A stretch of DNA of 64,000 nucleotides. Origin: Chitinophaga pinensis. GTDB lineage: Bacteria > Bacteroidota > Bacteroidia > Chitinophagales > Chitinophagaceae. Of the stretch, positions 27,772 to 36,565 are shown one piece after another. The position numbers and the translations under genes were made by a program. Within the stretch, counting starts at the first letter, position 1; the number at the start of each line of letters is the position of its first letter. Where the stretch lies: positions 1 to 64,000 of the forward strand of contig CAMCAY010000006.1 of assembly GCA_945872815.1 (NCBI GenBank), in the 5' to 3' direction. The notes below the pieces were generated by a model that did not search any database, was not told the DNA's origin, and worked only from the letters and a program-made list of their open reading frames with translations.

Positions 27772-30243
27772 TTAAATAGAATAAGGAATTTTAATAACAA
27801 TAGTTGTTCCTTCTTCTTTATCACCATTAATACCAAATGTCCCATTCAGCAATAAAGTTCTTTCTTTTATTCCTAATAATCCGAATGATTTTTTATTTTC
27901 AATTTTACTTTCATCAAAACCAATGCCATTATCAGTAACAGACAAAGAAATTTGGCCAGATTCAAAAATCAAAGTGGCAATTACTTTACTCGCCTTTGAA
28001 TGCTTTAATATGTTTGTCAAACTTTCCTGATATATCCTGAAAATAGTAGTTGCAATATCCGTAGATATCTGTATGTTTCTTAAGTCTGAAATAAAAACTG
28101 ACTGAATATTGAAGCGTTTTTCGAATTCTTCACTTTGCCATTCCATAGCAGAAACCAAACCCAAATCATCCAAAATACTTGGCCTAAGTTTTGTGGAAAT
28201 ACTATGCAAAGATTTTATTGCATTTTTTAGGGTATCAACTACTAATTCTAATTTAGATGTAACTTGTGAAGGAGGATTAAGCAAATTTTTTCTTAACCAT
28301 GAGATGTCCATATTTAAAGCTGTTAATTGTTGCCCCAACTCATCGTGAATTTCCCTGGAAATACTTGTTCTTTCTTCTTCTCTGATATTTTGAATATGTA
28401 ACGCTAGATCTCTCAATTGATTCTGATAATTTGTTTTTTCCGAAATATCAATGCCCACTCCCATCAAACAATCCTCATTGTTATATTTTATATAGGAACC
28501 CGTAAAATAATAAGGTATTTTTTCATTATTTTTTGTAATTAATTCAATTTCAATATTATCAGATCCATTTAAGAACACATTTTTAATTATACTTTCAACG
28601 AAATCTTTTTGATTTTCCGAAAAAAATTGCAATGGATGAATAACTTCCATATCTTTTTCAGTGAATCCGGTAATTTTTAAAAAATTATAATTCCATTTTA
28701 AATATTTCCCCTCTTTATTAAACATGTAAAAAATGCCCGGAAGACTATTAATAATACCCTCCGTAACTTGCATTTCGCTAATGATCTTTTGCTCTATTTC
28801 TTTTTGAATTGTAATATTCTGTAAAGCTCCCAATACCCTAATTAATGATCCCTCATTATTGTATATATAAAGAGATTTATTTAGAAAATGTTGCCAAACT
28901 CCATTGGGCATCATAAACCTAAATTCTGCAATGGAAGATGTTTTTTTATCTTGAATAACTTTATTAAAGTTACTATTTAAAAGTTGCCTGTCGTCTTCGT
29001 GTATTTTGGAGATAAAATAATTATAGTTTATAAAATCACTGTCTTTTTGATCAAGCAAATTCAAATACGATTCATTACCCCAAATGCGATCAGTTCCTAT
29101 TTTCCAATCCCAAATTGCATCATTGGTTGCTTTAGAAATCAAAAGAAGTCTTTCATTGATTATTGTCAAGTCTTCCAACTTTCTTTGTAATTCTATTTCT
29201 AGCGATTTTGAATGTTGCTCTAAAGTACTTTCGTTGAACTTGTTATCAGTAATATCACGAATCACAGATACATTTCCAATAGTCTGATTATTTTCATCTG
29301 TTAAAATAGAAGCCGAAACTTCTACAAATATTTCTCTTCCGTTTTTATCATGATTGATCAACTCACCTTTCCATTTTTTGTTTTTTTGAAACTCAGCGAC
29401 AATCTCATCAAGTTGATTGTTTTCATCCTTGATGTTTAAAGTTGAAAATAAATTTTTACCCAACACTTCTGATTCCTTGTATAAAAAAATCTTTTCCGCA
29501 AGTAAATTCCATTTTTTGATATTAAAGTTGATATCACAGGAGATTATTGCATCATAAATATTGCTGACCAAAGCTTGATTATACTTTAAGTCTTTTTCTT
29601 TTTTTAGTTGAAGAGAGAAATAATTTTTTAAAAGAAAATAAAAAATGATGAAGATAAATGAAAACAAAAGGGCAATAGCTATGAAATTATTTCTTCGGTC
29701 GAAAAAATGTTGTTCATTTCGAATAGTTTGAATATTGAAGTTCGATAAAAAATAATCCTGAGCGGCAATCATTTTATTATCAATCTGACTCATTAAATAA
29801 ATTCCCTTTCCCGTAGCAATAAATTCCTGCGCAGAATCAATACCAAATTGATTTTTAATGTCAACTGCATCTTTACAAAATGTTATTTTTTGATCTATTA
29901 AAAAAAGAATTGAATCGTATTTTGTTTGTTTTATTTCCTCTTCATTAAACAGATATAAACACAACTCCCTGTCATTTTTCAATTCATTAAATCCTTTATT
30001 ATAATTTGAAAGAAAAATTGTATCTCCTGAAATTAAATAACCCCGTTGTCCGGATTCTATATTTTTAACGTCTATATAAAGATTTTGAAGAAAAGAAAAT
30101 TTTTGAACAGATTGCTGCAGTAAGCTGTTTTGTTTTTTTGAAAGTTGCTCTAATTGAAAAACATGATAAAGGAAGAATATTATCAACAATAACCCCAGAA
30201 ACAAAAAAAGATATATTTTCTTTCTAGATTTTTTTAATTGCAT
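27772..30243 (-). CDS. Multi-PAS membrane sensor histidine kinase (HisKA_3 type)
   Basis: The 823-residue kinase begins with a transmembrane helix. A CHASE3-like extracytoplasmic region (NIESGQRGYLISGDTIFL) and a second helix near residues 185-205 follow. Three PAS/PAC modules come next (one has VIRDITDN, another LMGVGIDISEKT). The dimerisation/phospho-acceptor segment EERTSISREIHDELGQQL is near residue 630, and a HATPase domain with VTDNGIGFD closes the protein. HisKA_3 kinases pair with LuxR-type regulators, as with the gene just downstream. The number of PAS domains suggests redox, light or small-molecule sensing, but the signal is unknown. Confidence 0.93.
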   Translation of the reverse strand: MQLKKSRKKIYLFLFLGLLLIIFFLYHVFQLEQLSKKQNSLLQQSVQKFSFLQNLYIDVKNIESGQRGYLISGDTIFLSNYNKGFNELKNDRELCLYLFNEEEIKQTKYDSILFLIDQKITFCKDAVDIKNQFGIDSAQEFIATGKGIYLMSQIDNKMIAAQDYFLSNFNIQTIRNEQHFFDRRNNFIAIALLFSFIFIIFYFLLKNYFSLQLKKEKDLKYNQALVSNIYDAIISCDINFNIKKWNLLAEKIFLYKESEVLGKNLFSTLNIKDENNQLDEIVAEFQKNKKWKGELINHDKNGREIFVEVSASILTDENNQTIGNVSVIRDITDNKFNESTLEQHSKSLEIELQRKLEDLTIINERLLLISKATNDAIWDWKIGTDRIWGNESYLNLLDQKDSDFINYNYFISKIHEDDRQLLNSNFNKVIQDKKTSSIAEFRFMMPNGVWQHFLNKSLYIYNNEGSLIRVLGALQNITIQKEIEQKIISEMQVTEGIINSLPGIFYMFNKEGKYLKWNYNFLKITGFTEKDMEVIHPLQFFSENQKDFVESIIKNVFLNGSDNIEIELITKNNEKIPYYFTGSYIKYNNEDCLMGVGIDISEKTNYQNQLRDLALHIQNIREEERTSISREIHDELGQQLTALNMDISWLRKNLLNPPSQVTSKLELVVDTLKNAIKSLHSISTKLRPSILDDLGLVSAMEWQSEEFEKRFNIQSVFISDLRNIQISTDIATTIFRIYQESLTNILKHSKASKVIATLIFESGQISLSVTDNGIGFDESKIENKKSFGLLGIKERTLLLNGTFGINGDKEEGTTIVIKIPYSI

Positions 30244-30305
30244 AATAAGAAAATTAAATCAGGATATAAATATACCTTCTGTAATTTCAATAAATTCAAC
30301 CTCCC

Positions 30306-31280
30306 CTACCAACCCAAAACCCACGCAAAAATTAAAGGAGCTACAATGGTAGCATCACTTTCTACTATAAATTTAGGTGTATTAATATCCAATTTCCCCC
30401 AGGTAATTTTTTCATTTGGCACTGCACCAGAATAAGAACCATAAGAAGTGGTAGAGTCACTTATTTGACAGAAATAACTCCAAAATGGTACATCGTGCCA
30501 TTCAAGATCCTGGTACATCATGGGTACAACACAAATTGGAAAATCTCCTGCAATTCCTCCTCCTATTTGAAAGAATCCTACGCCTTTTCCGGAAGAATTT
30601 TTTCTATACCAATCAGCCAACCAAACCATATACTCTATACCACTTTTCATGGTGGTTGATTTCATTTCATTTTTAATAACATACGAAGCAAAGATATTTC
30701 CCATTGTACTGTCTTCCCAACCCGGAACAACAATGGGAATATTTTTTTCTGCTGCAGCCAACATCCAGCTGTTCTTTGGGTCAATTTCATAATATTGCTC
30801 CAGCACACCGCTTAATAACATCTTATACATAAACTCGTGCGGAAAATATCTTTCTCCCTTGTCATCTGCTTCTTTCCACAGTTGGTGTATGTGTTTTTGC
30901 AATCTTCTGAATGCTTCTTCTTCAGGTATACATGTATCCGTTACGCGGTTGTAATGGTTTTCCAACAAGTCCCATTCATCCTGAGGACTAAGGTCTCTGT
31001 AATTAGGCACTCTTTTATAATGAGAATGTGCGACCAGATTCATAATATCTTCTTCGAGATTAGCTCCAGTACAACTAATAATGGCAACCTTATCCTGACG
31101 AATCATTTCGGCAAAACTTAACCCTAATTCAGCAGTGCTCATAGCCCCTGCAAGAGTAACCATCATTTTACCACCCTCCATCAAATGAAGTTCATATCCC
31201 TTTGCTGCATCCATTAAGGCTGCTGCATTAAAATGACGATAATGATGTTGAATATATTGTGATACAGGTCCTTTATGCAT
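30306..31280 (-). CDS. Deoxyhypusine-synthase-like protein lacking the catalytic lysine
   Basis: The 324-residue protein matches the deoxyhypusine synthase fold: MVTLAGAMSTAELG, SCTGANLEEDIM and the C-terminal PNEKITWGKLD all have counterparts in the eukaryotic and archaeal enzymes. In those enzymes a glycine-rich GGGVVKHH carries the lysine that forms the enzyme-imine intermediate; here the aligned segment is GGGIAGDF, so that lysine is missing. Bacteria have no eIF5A to modify, and bacterial homologues are therefore only called DHS-like. A polyamine-related role is a guess from the fold. The gene is single, upstream of the kinase gene on the same strand but 62 bases away. Confidence 0.85.
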   Translation of the reverse strand: MHKGPVSQYIQHHYRHFNAAALMDAAKGYELHLMEGGKMMVTLAGAMSTAELGLSFAEMIRQDKVAIISCTGANLEEDIMNLVAHSHYKRVPNYRDLSPQDEWDLLENHYNRVTDTCIPEEEAFRRLQKHIHQLWKEADDKGERYFPHEFMYKMLLSGVLEQYYEIDPKNSWMLAAAEKNIPIVVPGWEDSTMGNIFASYVIKNEMKSTTMKSGIEYMVWLADWYRKNSSGKGVGFFQIGGGIAGDFPICVVPMMYQDLEWHDVPFWSYFCQISDSTTSYGSYSGAVPNEKITWGKLDINTPKFIVESDATIVAPLIFAWVLGW

Positions 31281-31322
31281 ATTTCTTTTTTTTGCAAAAA
31301 TAAGAGATTTAAAGCATGTAAA

Positions 31323-31336
31323 TGATTAGCTAATCA
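31323..31336. promoter_or_regulatory. 14-bp perfect palindrome upstream of the DHS-like gene
   Basis: TGATTAGCTAATCA is its own reverse complement and lies 42 bases upstream of the DHS-like start codon. It could be an operator for a dimeric regulator. In AT-rich DNA a palindrome of this size could also be chance. Confidence 0.3.
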
Positions 31337-31473
31337 GACGAGTTACTAATTTAAATATAATAGCAAAAAATACATGGTTTTCAATAAAATATGAATAGTG
31401 GGGGATTTAAAGTAAGGAATCTAATTCTTCTTGCTTCTTTAATATTAAATAGCAATGAACCTTCTGTGGAAAA

Positions 31474-31926
31474 TTAGCTTTTCAAGAAATTATTTTCATA
31501 ACATTTGATCCATTCATCTGCAGTCATTTTTGACATCAATTGTCCAATTAAATCAAACGGTATTTTTTCAATTTTTTTAAATCGAATACAGCTTTTACCC
31601 ATATCAATTTTTCCCTGAACAGTTAAAGCATATTCTTTTACAAACCAATCCAGTAAAGCCGGATTGGCGTAAATACCCATGTGATAAAGTGCGATAAAAT
31701 TTTTCTGAGACGCAATAGAAACAAAAGGCAGCGGTAAACTTGGGTCGCATTTATACCCCTTAGGATAAATGCTGTGAGGTACAAAATAAGAAATCATACC
31801 ATAGTTAATTCCCTCCTCAAATCCTTTAGGTAGGTTTTTTACTATAACTTTTCTAAGTTGTTGCATGACTTCTTTTCTTTCCTCACTTAACTGATTTATC
31901 AATTCCTCCGCTTCGTTTTTTCTCAT
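31474..31926 (-). CDS. DUF1801-domain protein
   Basis: The 150-residue protein fits DUF1801: an N-terminal helix, EEGINYGMISYFVPHS in the middle, and NFIALYHMGIYA followed by GKSCIRFKKIEKIPFDLIGQ. The fold is the YdhG-like cystatin-type fold of unknown function found in many phyla. It is the last gene of a four-gene run (rhodanese, small membrane protein, arsenate reductase, this gene), only 3 bases after the arsenate reductase gene. A role in thiol or arsenic stress is suggested by context only. Confidence 0.85.
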   Translation of the reverse strand: MRKNEAEELINQLSEERKEVMQQLRKVIVKNLPKGFEEGINYGMISYFVPHSIYPKGYKCDPSLPLPFVSIASQKNFIALYHMGIYANPALLDWFVKEYALTVQGKIDMGKSCIRFKKIEKIPFDLIGQLMSKMTADEWIKCYENNFLKS

Positions 31927-31929
31927 TAA

Positions 31930-32367
31930 TCATTGGTTTATTTTTAATTCAGACTGAATAAAATGTTCACAATATTTTTTTATTTGATTTCTTACATTTC
32001 TGAAAATTTCAATTTTCTGATGCATCGTGTCAACCACTTTCGAAGGGTCAGGAAAGTTATTATGTAGCAATTTTCCATTACCATAAAATACAGGGCAATT
32101 TTCCTTAGCATTGTCACAAACAGTTATTATATAATCAAATTGTATATCTCGATATTCTTCAACATGATTTGATGTGTTTTTTGAAATATCTATTCCATCT
32201 TCCTTCATAATTAGAACTGCATCGCTATTCAATCCATGCGCTTCTATACCAGCACTATATATTTCGGCTTTATGTATCAACATTGATTCAAGATAGCCAT
32301 GAGCCATTTGACTTCTGCAACTATTACCCGTACAAAGAATCAATATTTTTATTAAATCAATAGCCAT
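31930..32367 (-). CDS. arsC: Thioredoxin-coupled arsenate reductase / low-MW phosphatase fold
   Basis: The 145-residue protein shows the phosphatase loop CTGNSCR (C-x5-R) near the N-terminus and the downstream segment CDNAKENCPVFYGN, whose cysteines match the redox pair of the Staphylococcus-type ArsC. It would reduce arsenate to arsenite using thioredoxin in the cytoplasm. An arsenite pump and ArsR repressor are not in the window, so resistance cannot be claimed from this locus alone. The start overlaps the end of the small membrane-protein gene by 16 bases, which indicates translational coupling. Confidence 0.88.
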   Translation of the reverse strand: MAIDLIKILILCTGNSCRSQMAHGYLESMLIHKAEIYSAGIEAHGLNSDAVLIMKEDGIDISKNTSNHVEEYRDIQFDYIITVCDNAKENCPVFYGNGKLLHNNFPDPSKVVDTMHQKIEIFRNVRNQIKKYCEHFIQSELKINQ

Positions 32368-32483
32368 AAAAGATTCATAATTGTAAATCTGGCATCAAAT
32401 CCAAAAATCACATTGAGTACTATGATTGCCAATAATATTATAATTGGCTTCTTTCTTTTAAGTAAAAAGTTTTTCAAACTCAT
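32352..32483 (-). CDS. Small single-pass membrane protein (43 residues)
   Basis: Reading the minus strand from the ATG at 32481-32483 gives a clean 43-codon frame ending in TAA at 32352-32354. The protein starts with a positively charged segment (MSLKNFLLKRKKP). A strong hydrophobic helix (IIILLAIIVLNVIFGFD) and a second hydrophobic tail (FTIMNLLWLLI) follow. It lies 33 bases after the rhodanese gene and overlaps the arsC start by 16 bases. This spacing and the charge pattern make a real gene likely, although it is below common length cut-offs. I do not recognise the family. Confidence 0.6.
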   Translation of the reverse strand: MSLKNFLLKRKKPIIILLAIIVLNVIFGFDARFTIMNLLWLLI

Positions 32484-32516
32484 ATATGTTGGATGTTTTT
32501 GAAAGATACAAATTAT

Positions 32517-32834
32517 TTACATTATTTTTCTTTGCAGTGAATACCAACCTCCCCCATTGTAAACATGTTCATAGCCAAGGGATTTTAACATTGATTTTGC
32601 TGAAGCACTTCTCATACCAGAAGCACAACAAGTTATAATTGTTTGTTGTTTATCTTTCAATCGACTAGTATTGCTTCTTAACTGATCAAGCGGAATATTG
32701 ACAGCATCCTTGATATGCCCTGATGTAAATTCCCCTCTGCTTCTGACATCAATGATAACAGCTCCGTTTTGTATGAGTTGTCTGAAATCTGTTTTATTTC
32801 CGATGCCCAATAGTTTCAATAATGATTTTAGCAT
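32517..32834 (-). CDS. Single-domain rhodanese-like protein
   Basis: The 105-residue protein is a single rhodanese domain: GAVIIDVRSRGEFTSGHIKDA at the N-terminal side and the active-site loop ITCCASGMRSASA, with a catalytic cysteine followed by the cradle ending in arginine. Such proteins carry persulfide sulfur between thiols. It is the first gene of the run leading to the small membrane protein, arsC and DUF1801, suggesting sulfur-trafficking or thiol-stress roles. No signal peptide is seen, although the N-terminus (MLKSLLKLLGIGNK) is amphipathic. Confidence 0.88.
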   Translation of the reverse strand: MLKSLLKLLGIGNKTDFRQLIQNGAVIIDVRSRGEFTSGHIKDAVNIPLDQLRSNTSRLKDKQQTIITCCASGMRSASAKSMLKSLGYEHVYNGGGWYSLQRKIM

Positions 32835-32901
32835 ATTATTTTAATTAATGACTTGAAATTTTTAATGATTAAGATTTATATTGCACCCTCAAAATTAAAG
32901 T

Positions 32902-33423
32902 ATGGAATATAATAAATTAGTAGCTGTAACCGGGCTTAGCGGTTTATTTGAATTAGTATCTTCCAAAGCTGATGGAGGAATTGTTCGCTCTCTGGAAGAC
33001 AAAAGTACCAAATTTGTAAGTAATAGAATACACAGTTTTTCCCATTTGGAGAGTATTGAAATCTTTACCACAGGTGAAAATGTAAACCTCACCGATGTGC
33101 TTCTTGCAATGAAAAATAGTGTCGAAAACCTTCCTGATGTAAATCAAGCAAGTGAAATAAAATCCTATTTCCAAAAAGTATATCCAAATATGGATTTTGA
33201 AAGAGTTTATGGAAGCGATATGAAGAAAATGGTAAAATGGTTCGACATAATAAATAAAAACAATATTGAAATAAAACTATCCGAATCCAATACTGAAGAT
33301 GTTACAAACGAAACAATTGGAGAAAAGAAAACCGCAGCTGCAGCCAAACCGGCTGTAACCAAGGCAGCTTCAGTTAAAAATGCTCCTGCAAAAAAAATTA
33401 ACACGCCAAGAAAAATGGCTTAA
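32902..33423 (+). CDS. DUF5606 domain protein
   Basis: The 173-residue protein begins with YNKLVAVTGLSGLFELVSSK and has the DUF5606 layout seen across Bacteroidetes: a compact domain to about residue 125, then a low-complexity tail rich in Ala, Lys and Pro (AAAAKPAVTKAASVKNAPAK). The tail could bind nucleic acid, but that is a guess from charge. The function of the family is unknown. The gene is divergent from the rhodanese gene and ends in a strong terminator 23 bases after its stop codon. Confidence 0.82.
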   Translation: MEYNKLVAVTGLSGLFELVSSKADGGIVRSLEDKSTKFVSNRIHSFSHLESIEIFTTGENVNLTDVLLAMKNSVENLPDVNQASEIKSYFQKVYPNMDFERVYGSDMKKMVKWFDIINKNNIEIKLSESNTEDVTNETIGEKKTAAAAKPAVTKAASVKNAPAKKINTPRKMA

Positions 33424-33445
33424 TATTTGTTAGATATGATATTAT

Positions 33446-33480
33446 ACAATAAAAATCCGCCAATGGCGGATTTTTATTGT
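33446..33480. terminator. Bidirectional intrinsic terminator after the DUF5606 gene
   Basis: A perfect 16-base stem (33446-33461 with 33465-33480) surrounds a three-base AAT loop. The GC core CCGCC/GGCGG is flanked by A on one side and T on the other, so it can end transcription in both directions. It insulates the DUF5606 gene from the M3 peptidase gene downstream. Confidence 0.85.
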
Positions 33481-33526
33481 GAAGTGGTTTTAGTATTTTA
33501 ATTGATAATACAGAAAACGAAAAAAC

Positions 33527-35248
33527 ATGACCTACTCTGCTGATATAAAAAAATTAAACAGAACTTTTCTTCCCGAAAACTTTACTGTTACTGATTGGAA
33601 AAGTTTGGAACCTTATTTTAAAGCGTTGGTTGACAGAGATATTTCAACAACAGAAAAACTCGAACAATGGCTGAAGGATCAAAGTGAAATGGAAGCTGCT
33701 GTTAGTGAAGATGCGTGCTGGCGGCAAATTAAAATGACCTGTGATACACAAAACAAAGAACTGGAAGAATCATTCAACTTTTTTTGTTTGCATATTCAAC
33801 CCAATATTCAGCCTTATGCCGATACACTGAACAAAAAGCTGATTTCTTCTCCTTTACTGAATGATTTGAATAAGGATACTTACTTCACTTACATAAGAAA
33901 CGTAAAAAAAAGTATTGAACTTTTTAAAGATGAAAATATTCCTTTACAGGCTGAGTGCGCTGTATTACAGCAGCAATATGGACAAATCACCGGTGCTATG
34001 ACAGTGGAAGTTAGCGGTGAACAATATACGCTGCAACAAGCCGCTAAGTTTTTAGAAAACAGTGACAGGAAAATAAGAGAATCTGTTTATCATAAAATTC
34101 AACAAAGAAGATTACAAGACAAAGAATCATTAAATAATCTGTTTGACAAATTAATTGGAATCAGGAACACAGAATCCAATAATGCAGGCTTTAAAAATTA
34201 CAGAGATTATCGTTTTAAGGAATTAGGTCGTTTTGATTACACGCATGAAGACTGCATGCAATTTCACGAAGCCGTGAAACTACATATACTGCCTTTGGTG
34301 AATGAAATCTATAAAAGAAAGAAAGAAAAATTGGGCCTTGAAACCCTTAAACCATGGGATCTGGAAGCTGAGCCAGCAGGCATCAAGCCTTTACATCCTT
34401 TTAAGTCTGGTGATGAATTGCTGGAAAAATCCATTGATTGCTTTAACAAGTTGAATCCTTTTTTTGGAGATTGTCTTTCCAAAATGCGTGAACTAAAGCA
34501 CCTGGATTTAGAAAGCAGAAAAGGAAAAGCCCCTGGTGGATACAATTGTCCGTTAGCAGAAAGCGGTGCACCATTTATTTTTATGAATGCTGCCGGACAA
34601 ATGCACGATGTCACTACCATGGTTCATGAAGGCGGGCATGCAGTTCATTCTTTTCTCGCACATCATTTAAAACTAAGCGGCTTCAAAGAATATCCTATGG
34701 AAATTGCAGAAGTAGCCAGCATGTCAATGGAATTGTTCAGCATGGACTATTGGGATAGTTTTTTTGAAAATGAAACAGATCTTCAACGAGCAAAAGAACA
34801 TCAACTGGAAAGAGTTATAACCATATTCCCATGGATAGCAGTGATTGATAAATTTCAACATTGGTTGTATTTGAATCCAAATCATACCCATGAAGAAAGA
34901 CAACAAAACTGGTTGAATATTCTTGAAGAGTTTAAAGACAATGTGATTGATTACAGTGGGTTGGAAAACTACAGAGAGAATGCATGGCAGCGACAATTGC
35001 ATTTATTTGAAGTTCCATTTTACTATATTGAATACGGTATTGCACAATTAGGTGCTATTGGCATGTGGATGCAATTCAAAAAAGACAAAACAACAGCGCT
35101 TGAAAATTATTGCAAGGCACTCAGTCTTGGCGGAACAAAAACATTACCTGAATTGTATAATACGGCAGGTTTGTCTTTTGATTTCTCTCCCACTACTATA
35201 AAAAAACTGATGGACTTTGTAAAAAATGAAATGGAAAAAATTTCATAA
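33527..35248 (+). CDS. M3-family oligoendopeptidase (PepF-like)
   Basis: The 573-residue enzyme has the M3 zinc motif HEGGHAVHSF (HExxH variant HEGGH, as in the family) with the downstream glutamate in EIAEVASMSMELF. The C-terminal helical segment FYYIEYGIAQLGAIGMW is typical of oligoendopeptidase F. It lacks a signal peptide and is therefore expected to degrade short peptides in the cytoplasm. It is preceded by the bidirectional terminator and converges with the Fur-family gene, 25 bases apart. Confidence 0.93.
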   Translation: MTYSADIKKLNRTFLPENFTVTDWKSLEPYFKALVDRDISTTEKLEQWLKDQSEMEAAVSEDACWRQIKMTCDTQNKELEESFNFFCLHIQPNIQPYADTLNKKLISSPLLNDLNKDTYFTYIRNVKKSIELFKDENIPLQAECAVLQQQYGQITGAMTVEVSGEQYTLQQAAKFLENSDRKIRESVYHKIQQRRLQDKESLNNLFDKLIGIRNTESNNAGFKNYRDYRFKELGRFDYTHEDCMQFHEAVKLHILPLVNEIYKRKKEKLGLETLKPWDLEAEPAGIKPLHPFKSGDELLEKSIDCFNKLNPFFGDCLSKMRELKHLDLESRKGKAPGGYNCPLAESGAPFIFMNAAGQMHDVTTMVHEGGHAVHSFLAHHLKLSGFKEYPMEIAEVASMSMELFSMDYWDSFFENETDLQRAKEHQLERVITIFPWIAVIDKFQHWLYLNPNHTHEERQQNWLNILEEFKDNVIDYSGLENYRENAWQRQLHLFEVPFYYIEYGIAQLGAIGMWMQFKKDKTTALENYCKALSLGGTKTLPELYNTAGLSFDFSPTTIKKLMDFVKNEMEKIS

Positions 35249-35273
35249 AAAAAGAAAGACTAATTTCTTTGAA

Positions 35274-35693
35274 TCAATTCTTTATGCAGTCGCTGCAAAT
35301 TCCTTTTACAACCATCGCAGATTGCAAAGGATGAAAGCCTTCTGGAAATTTTACAGAAGGAACAATAACATCATCCAGACAAATAGTTTTTTCGCAATCA
35401 TTGCAAATGAAGTGAACGTGTTCATCATGATGATGACCAGAACCACACTTGTCTTTGCATAAAGCATATAATATGGTGTTGTCGGTAGTGGGTATTTGAT
35501 GAATGATACCATTCTCCACAAAAGTTTGCAAGGTACGATACACTGTAACCCTATCAAATGAAATTTTAGTATTGCTTTCTATATCAGCGTGAGCAAGCGC
35601 TCCTTCCGATTGAATAAACAAATTCAATATTTCCCTGCGCCCTTCTGTAACGCTTAATCCACTTCTCTTTAGTATATCGAGTGTTTGATTCAT
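35274..35693 (-). CDS. Fur-family metal-responsive repressor
   Basis: I chose the ATG at 35691-35693 (MNQTLDILKRSGLSVTEGR), giving 139 residues; the longer frame to 35729 would overlap the SCO1 gene. The winged-helix segment SFDRVTVYRTLQTFVENGII is typical of the Fur/Zur/PerR family. The regulatory site has a histidine-rich HHHDEHVHF and two zinc-binding pairs, CNDCEK and CSDC. The two CxxC pairs form a structural zinc site. Which metal is sensed cannot be read by eye; neighbours linked to copper and thiol metals (SCO1, MerC) suggest a Zur-like role. It follows the SCO1 gene by 10 bases. Confidence 0.88.
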   Translation of the reverse strand: MNQTLDILKRSGLSVTEGRREILNLFIQSEGALAHADIESNTKISFDRVTVYRTLQTFVENGIIHQIPTTDNTILYALCKDKCGSGHHHDEHVHFICNDCEKTICLDDVIVPSVKFPEGFHPLQSAMVVKGICSDCIKN

Positions 35694-35703
35694 TGAAATA
35701 ATT

Positions 35704-36438
35704 TTAATTGGGGCTATTGCTGAAACCATTTAAAAACCTGGTATGATCAATCTTTTCTTTCAATAATTCAGGAATATCATTCATCAATTGCTGCACCTCC
35801 TCTTCTTTTAATCCATCGTATATCCCTCTTACCCTTCCGTATCTATCAACCAATGCAAAAAATTGTGTGTGTATAAATTGATTTTCAATTTTCTGTAAAC
35901 TATCTGGTTTCCCATTATCAATGACATAACCCTGACGGGCAAGTTTGTATAATTCTGATTTGGAACCTGTAAGAAAATTCCAGTTTTTATTTGTTATAGA
36001 GTAGATGGTATCATCTGGTTGGTTAACCAACTTATAAGAACCATCCTCATTTTTTTGAATTACACCTGATAACATTTTATACTCATACGCTTTCAGTAAT
36101 GAAATACTATCCACTTCCGGCATACAGGTATGGGAAAGTATCAGAAAATCCGATTCATCCTTATACAGGTCATATATGCGCCTCATACTTACATTCATCT
36201 TTGGACAAATACCCTTGCATGTAGTAAAAAAATATTCCGCAACATATACTTTTCCTTCGGTGTTTTTTTGTGTAATCGTTTTTCCATCCTGATTTACAAA
36301 ACTAAATTCCGGAATTGCGGCATTGATGACTTTCAACTTCGATTCATGAAAAGGACGCTCATCATAAATTGCCAAAAAAAAACCTGCTAGTAACAAGACA
36401 AAAAATGCAATGTAAACCCACCAATTATTTTTTTTCAT
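35704..36438 (-). CDS. SCO1/SenC-family copper chaperone
   Basis: The 244-residue protein has one N-terminal membrane anchor (WWVYIAFFVLLLAGFFLAIY) and an extracytoplasmic thioredoxin fold. The copper-binding motif FFTTCKGICPKMN has CxxxC, and a conserved histidine lies in FIHTQFFALVDRYG. SCO proteins deliver copper to the CuA site of cytochrome c oxidase or act as thiol reductases. The expected oxidase genes are not in the window. It is first in a two-gene operon with the Fur-family repressor, and it is divergent from the MerC-domain gene across a shared regulatory region. Confidence 0.92.
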   Translation of the reverse strand: MKKNNWWVYIAFFVLLLAGFFLAIYDERPFHESKLKVINAAIPEFSFVNQDGKTITQKNTEGKVYVAEYFFTTCKGICPKMNVSMRRIYDLYKDESDFLILSHTCMPEVDSISLLKAYEYKMLSGVIQKNEDGSYKLVNQPDDTIYSITNKNWNFLTGSKSELYKLARQGYVIDNGKPDSLQKIENQFIHTQFFALVDRYGRVRGIYDGLKEEEVQQLMNDIPELLKEKIDHTRFLNGFSNSPN

Positions 36439-36456
36439 ACACTATTGAATAAGTTG

Positions 36457-36464
36457 CAAAGTTA
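36457..36464 (-). promoter_or_regulatory. Putative -7 promoter box for SCO1-fur
   Basis: On the minus strand this reads TAACTTTG followed by CAA, a perfect TAnnTTTG box. It predicts a start about a dozen bases before the SCO1 ATG. The overlapping hexamer TTGCAA is also the core of the palindrome at 36543-36565. Confidence 0.5.
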
Positions 36465-36542
36465 GGTTTGAGTTGGTCTTTAATTTAATTAAATGAAATT
36501 ATATATCAACCTTAACTTGAACAATGTTTCTGTCATTAAAAC

Positions 36543-36565
36543 TATTTGCAACAATATTGCAAATA
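36543..36565. promoter_or_regulatory. Operator-like palindrome inside the merC promoter
   Basis: TATTTGCAA, a five-base CAATA spacer and TTGCAAATA form a perfect 9+9 inverted repeat. The left arm contains TTTG (36545-36548), which stands 20 bases before TAACTTCG (36569-36576), a near-match to the -7 box. The repeat therefore covers the -33 element and spacer of the MerC-gene promoter, the classic place for a repressor. The Fur-family protein encoded 0.85 kb away is the obvious candidate ligand. Confidence 0.65.
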
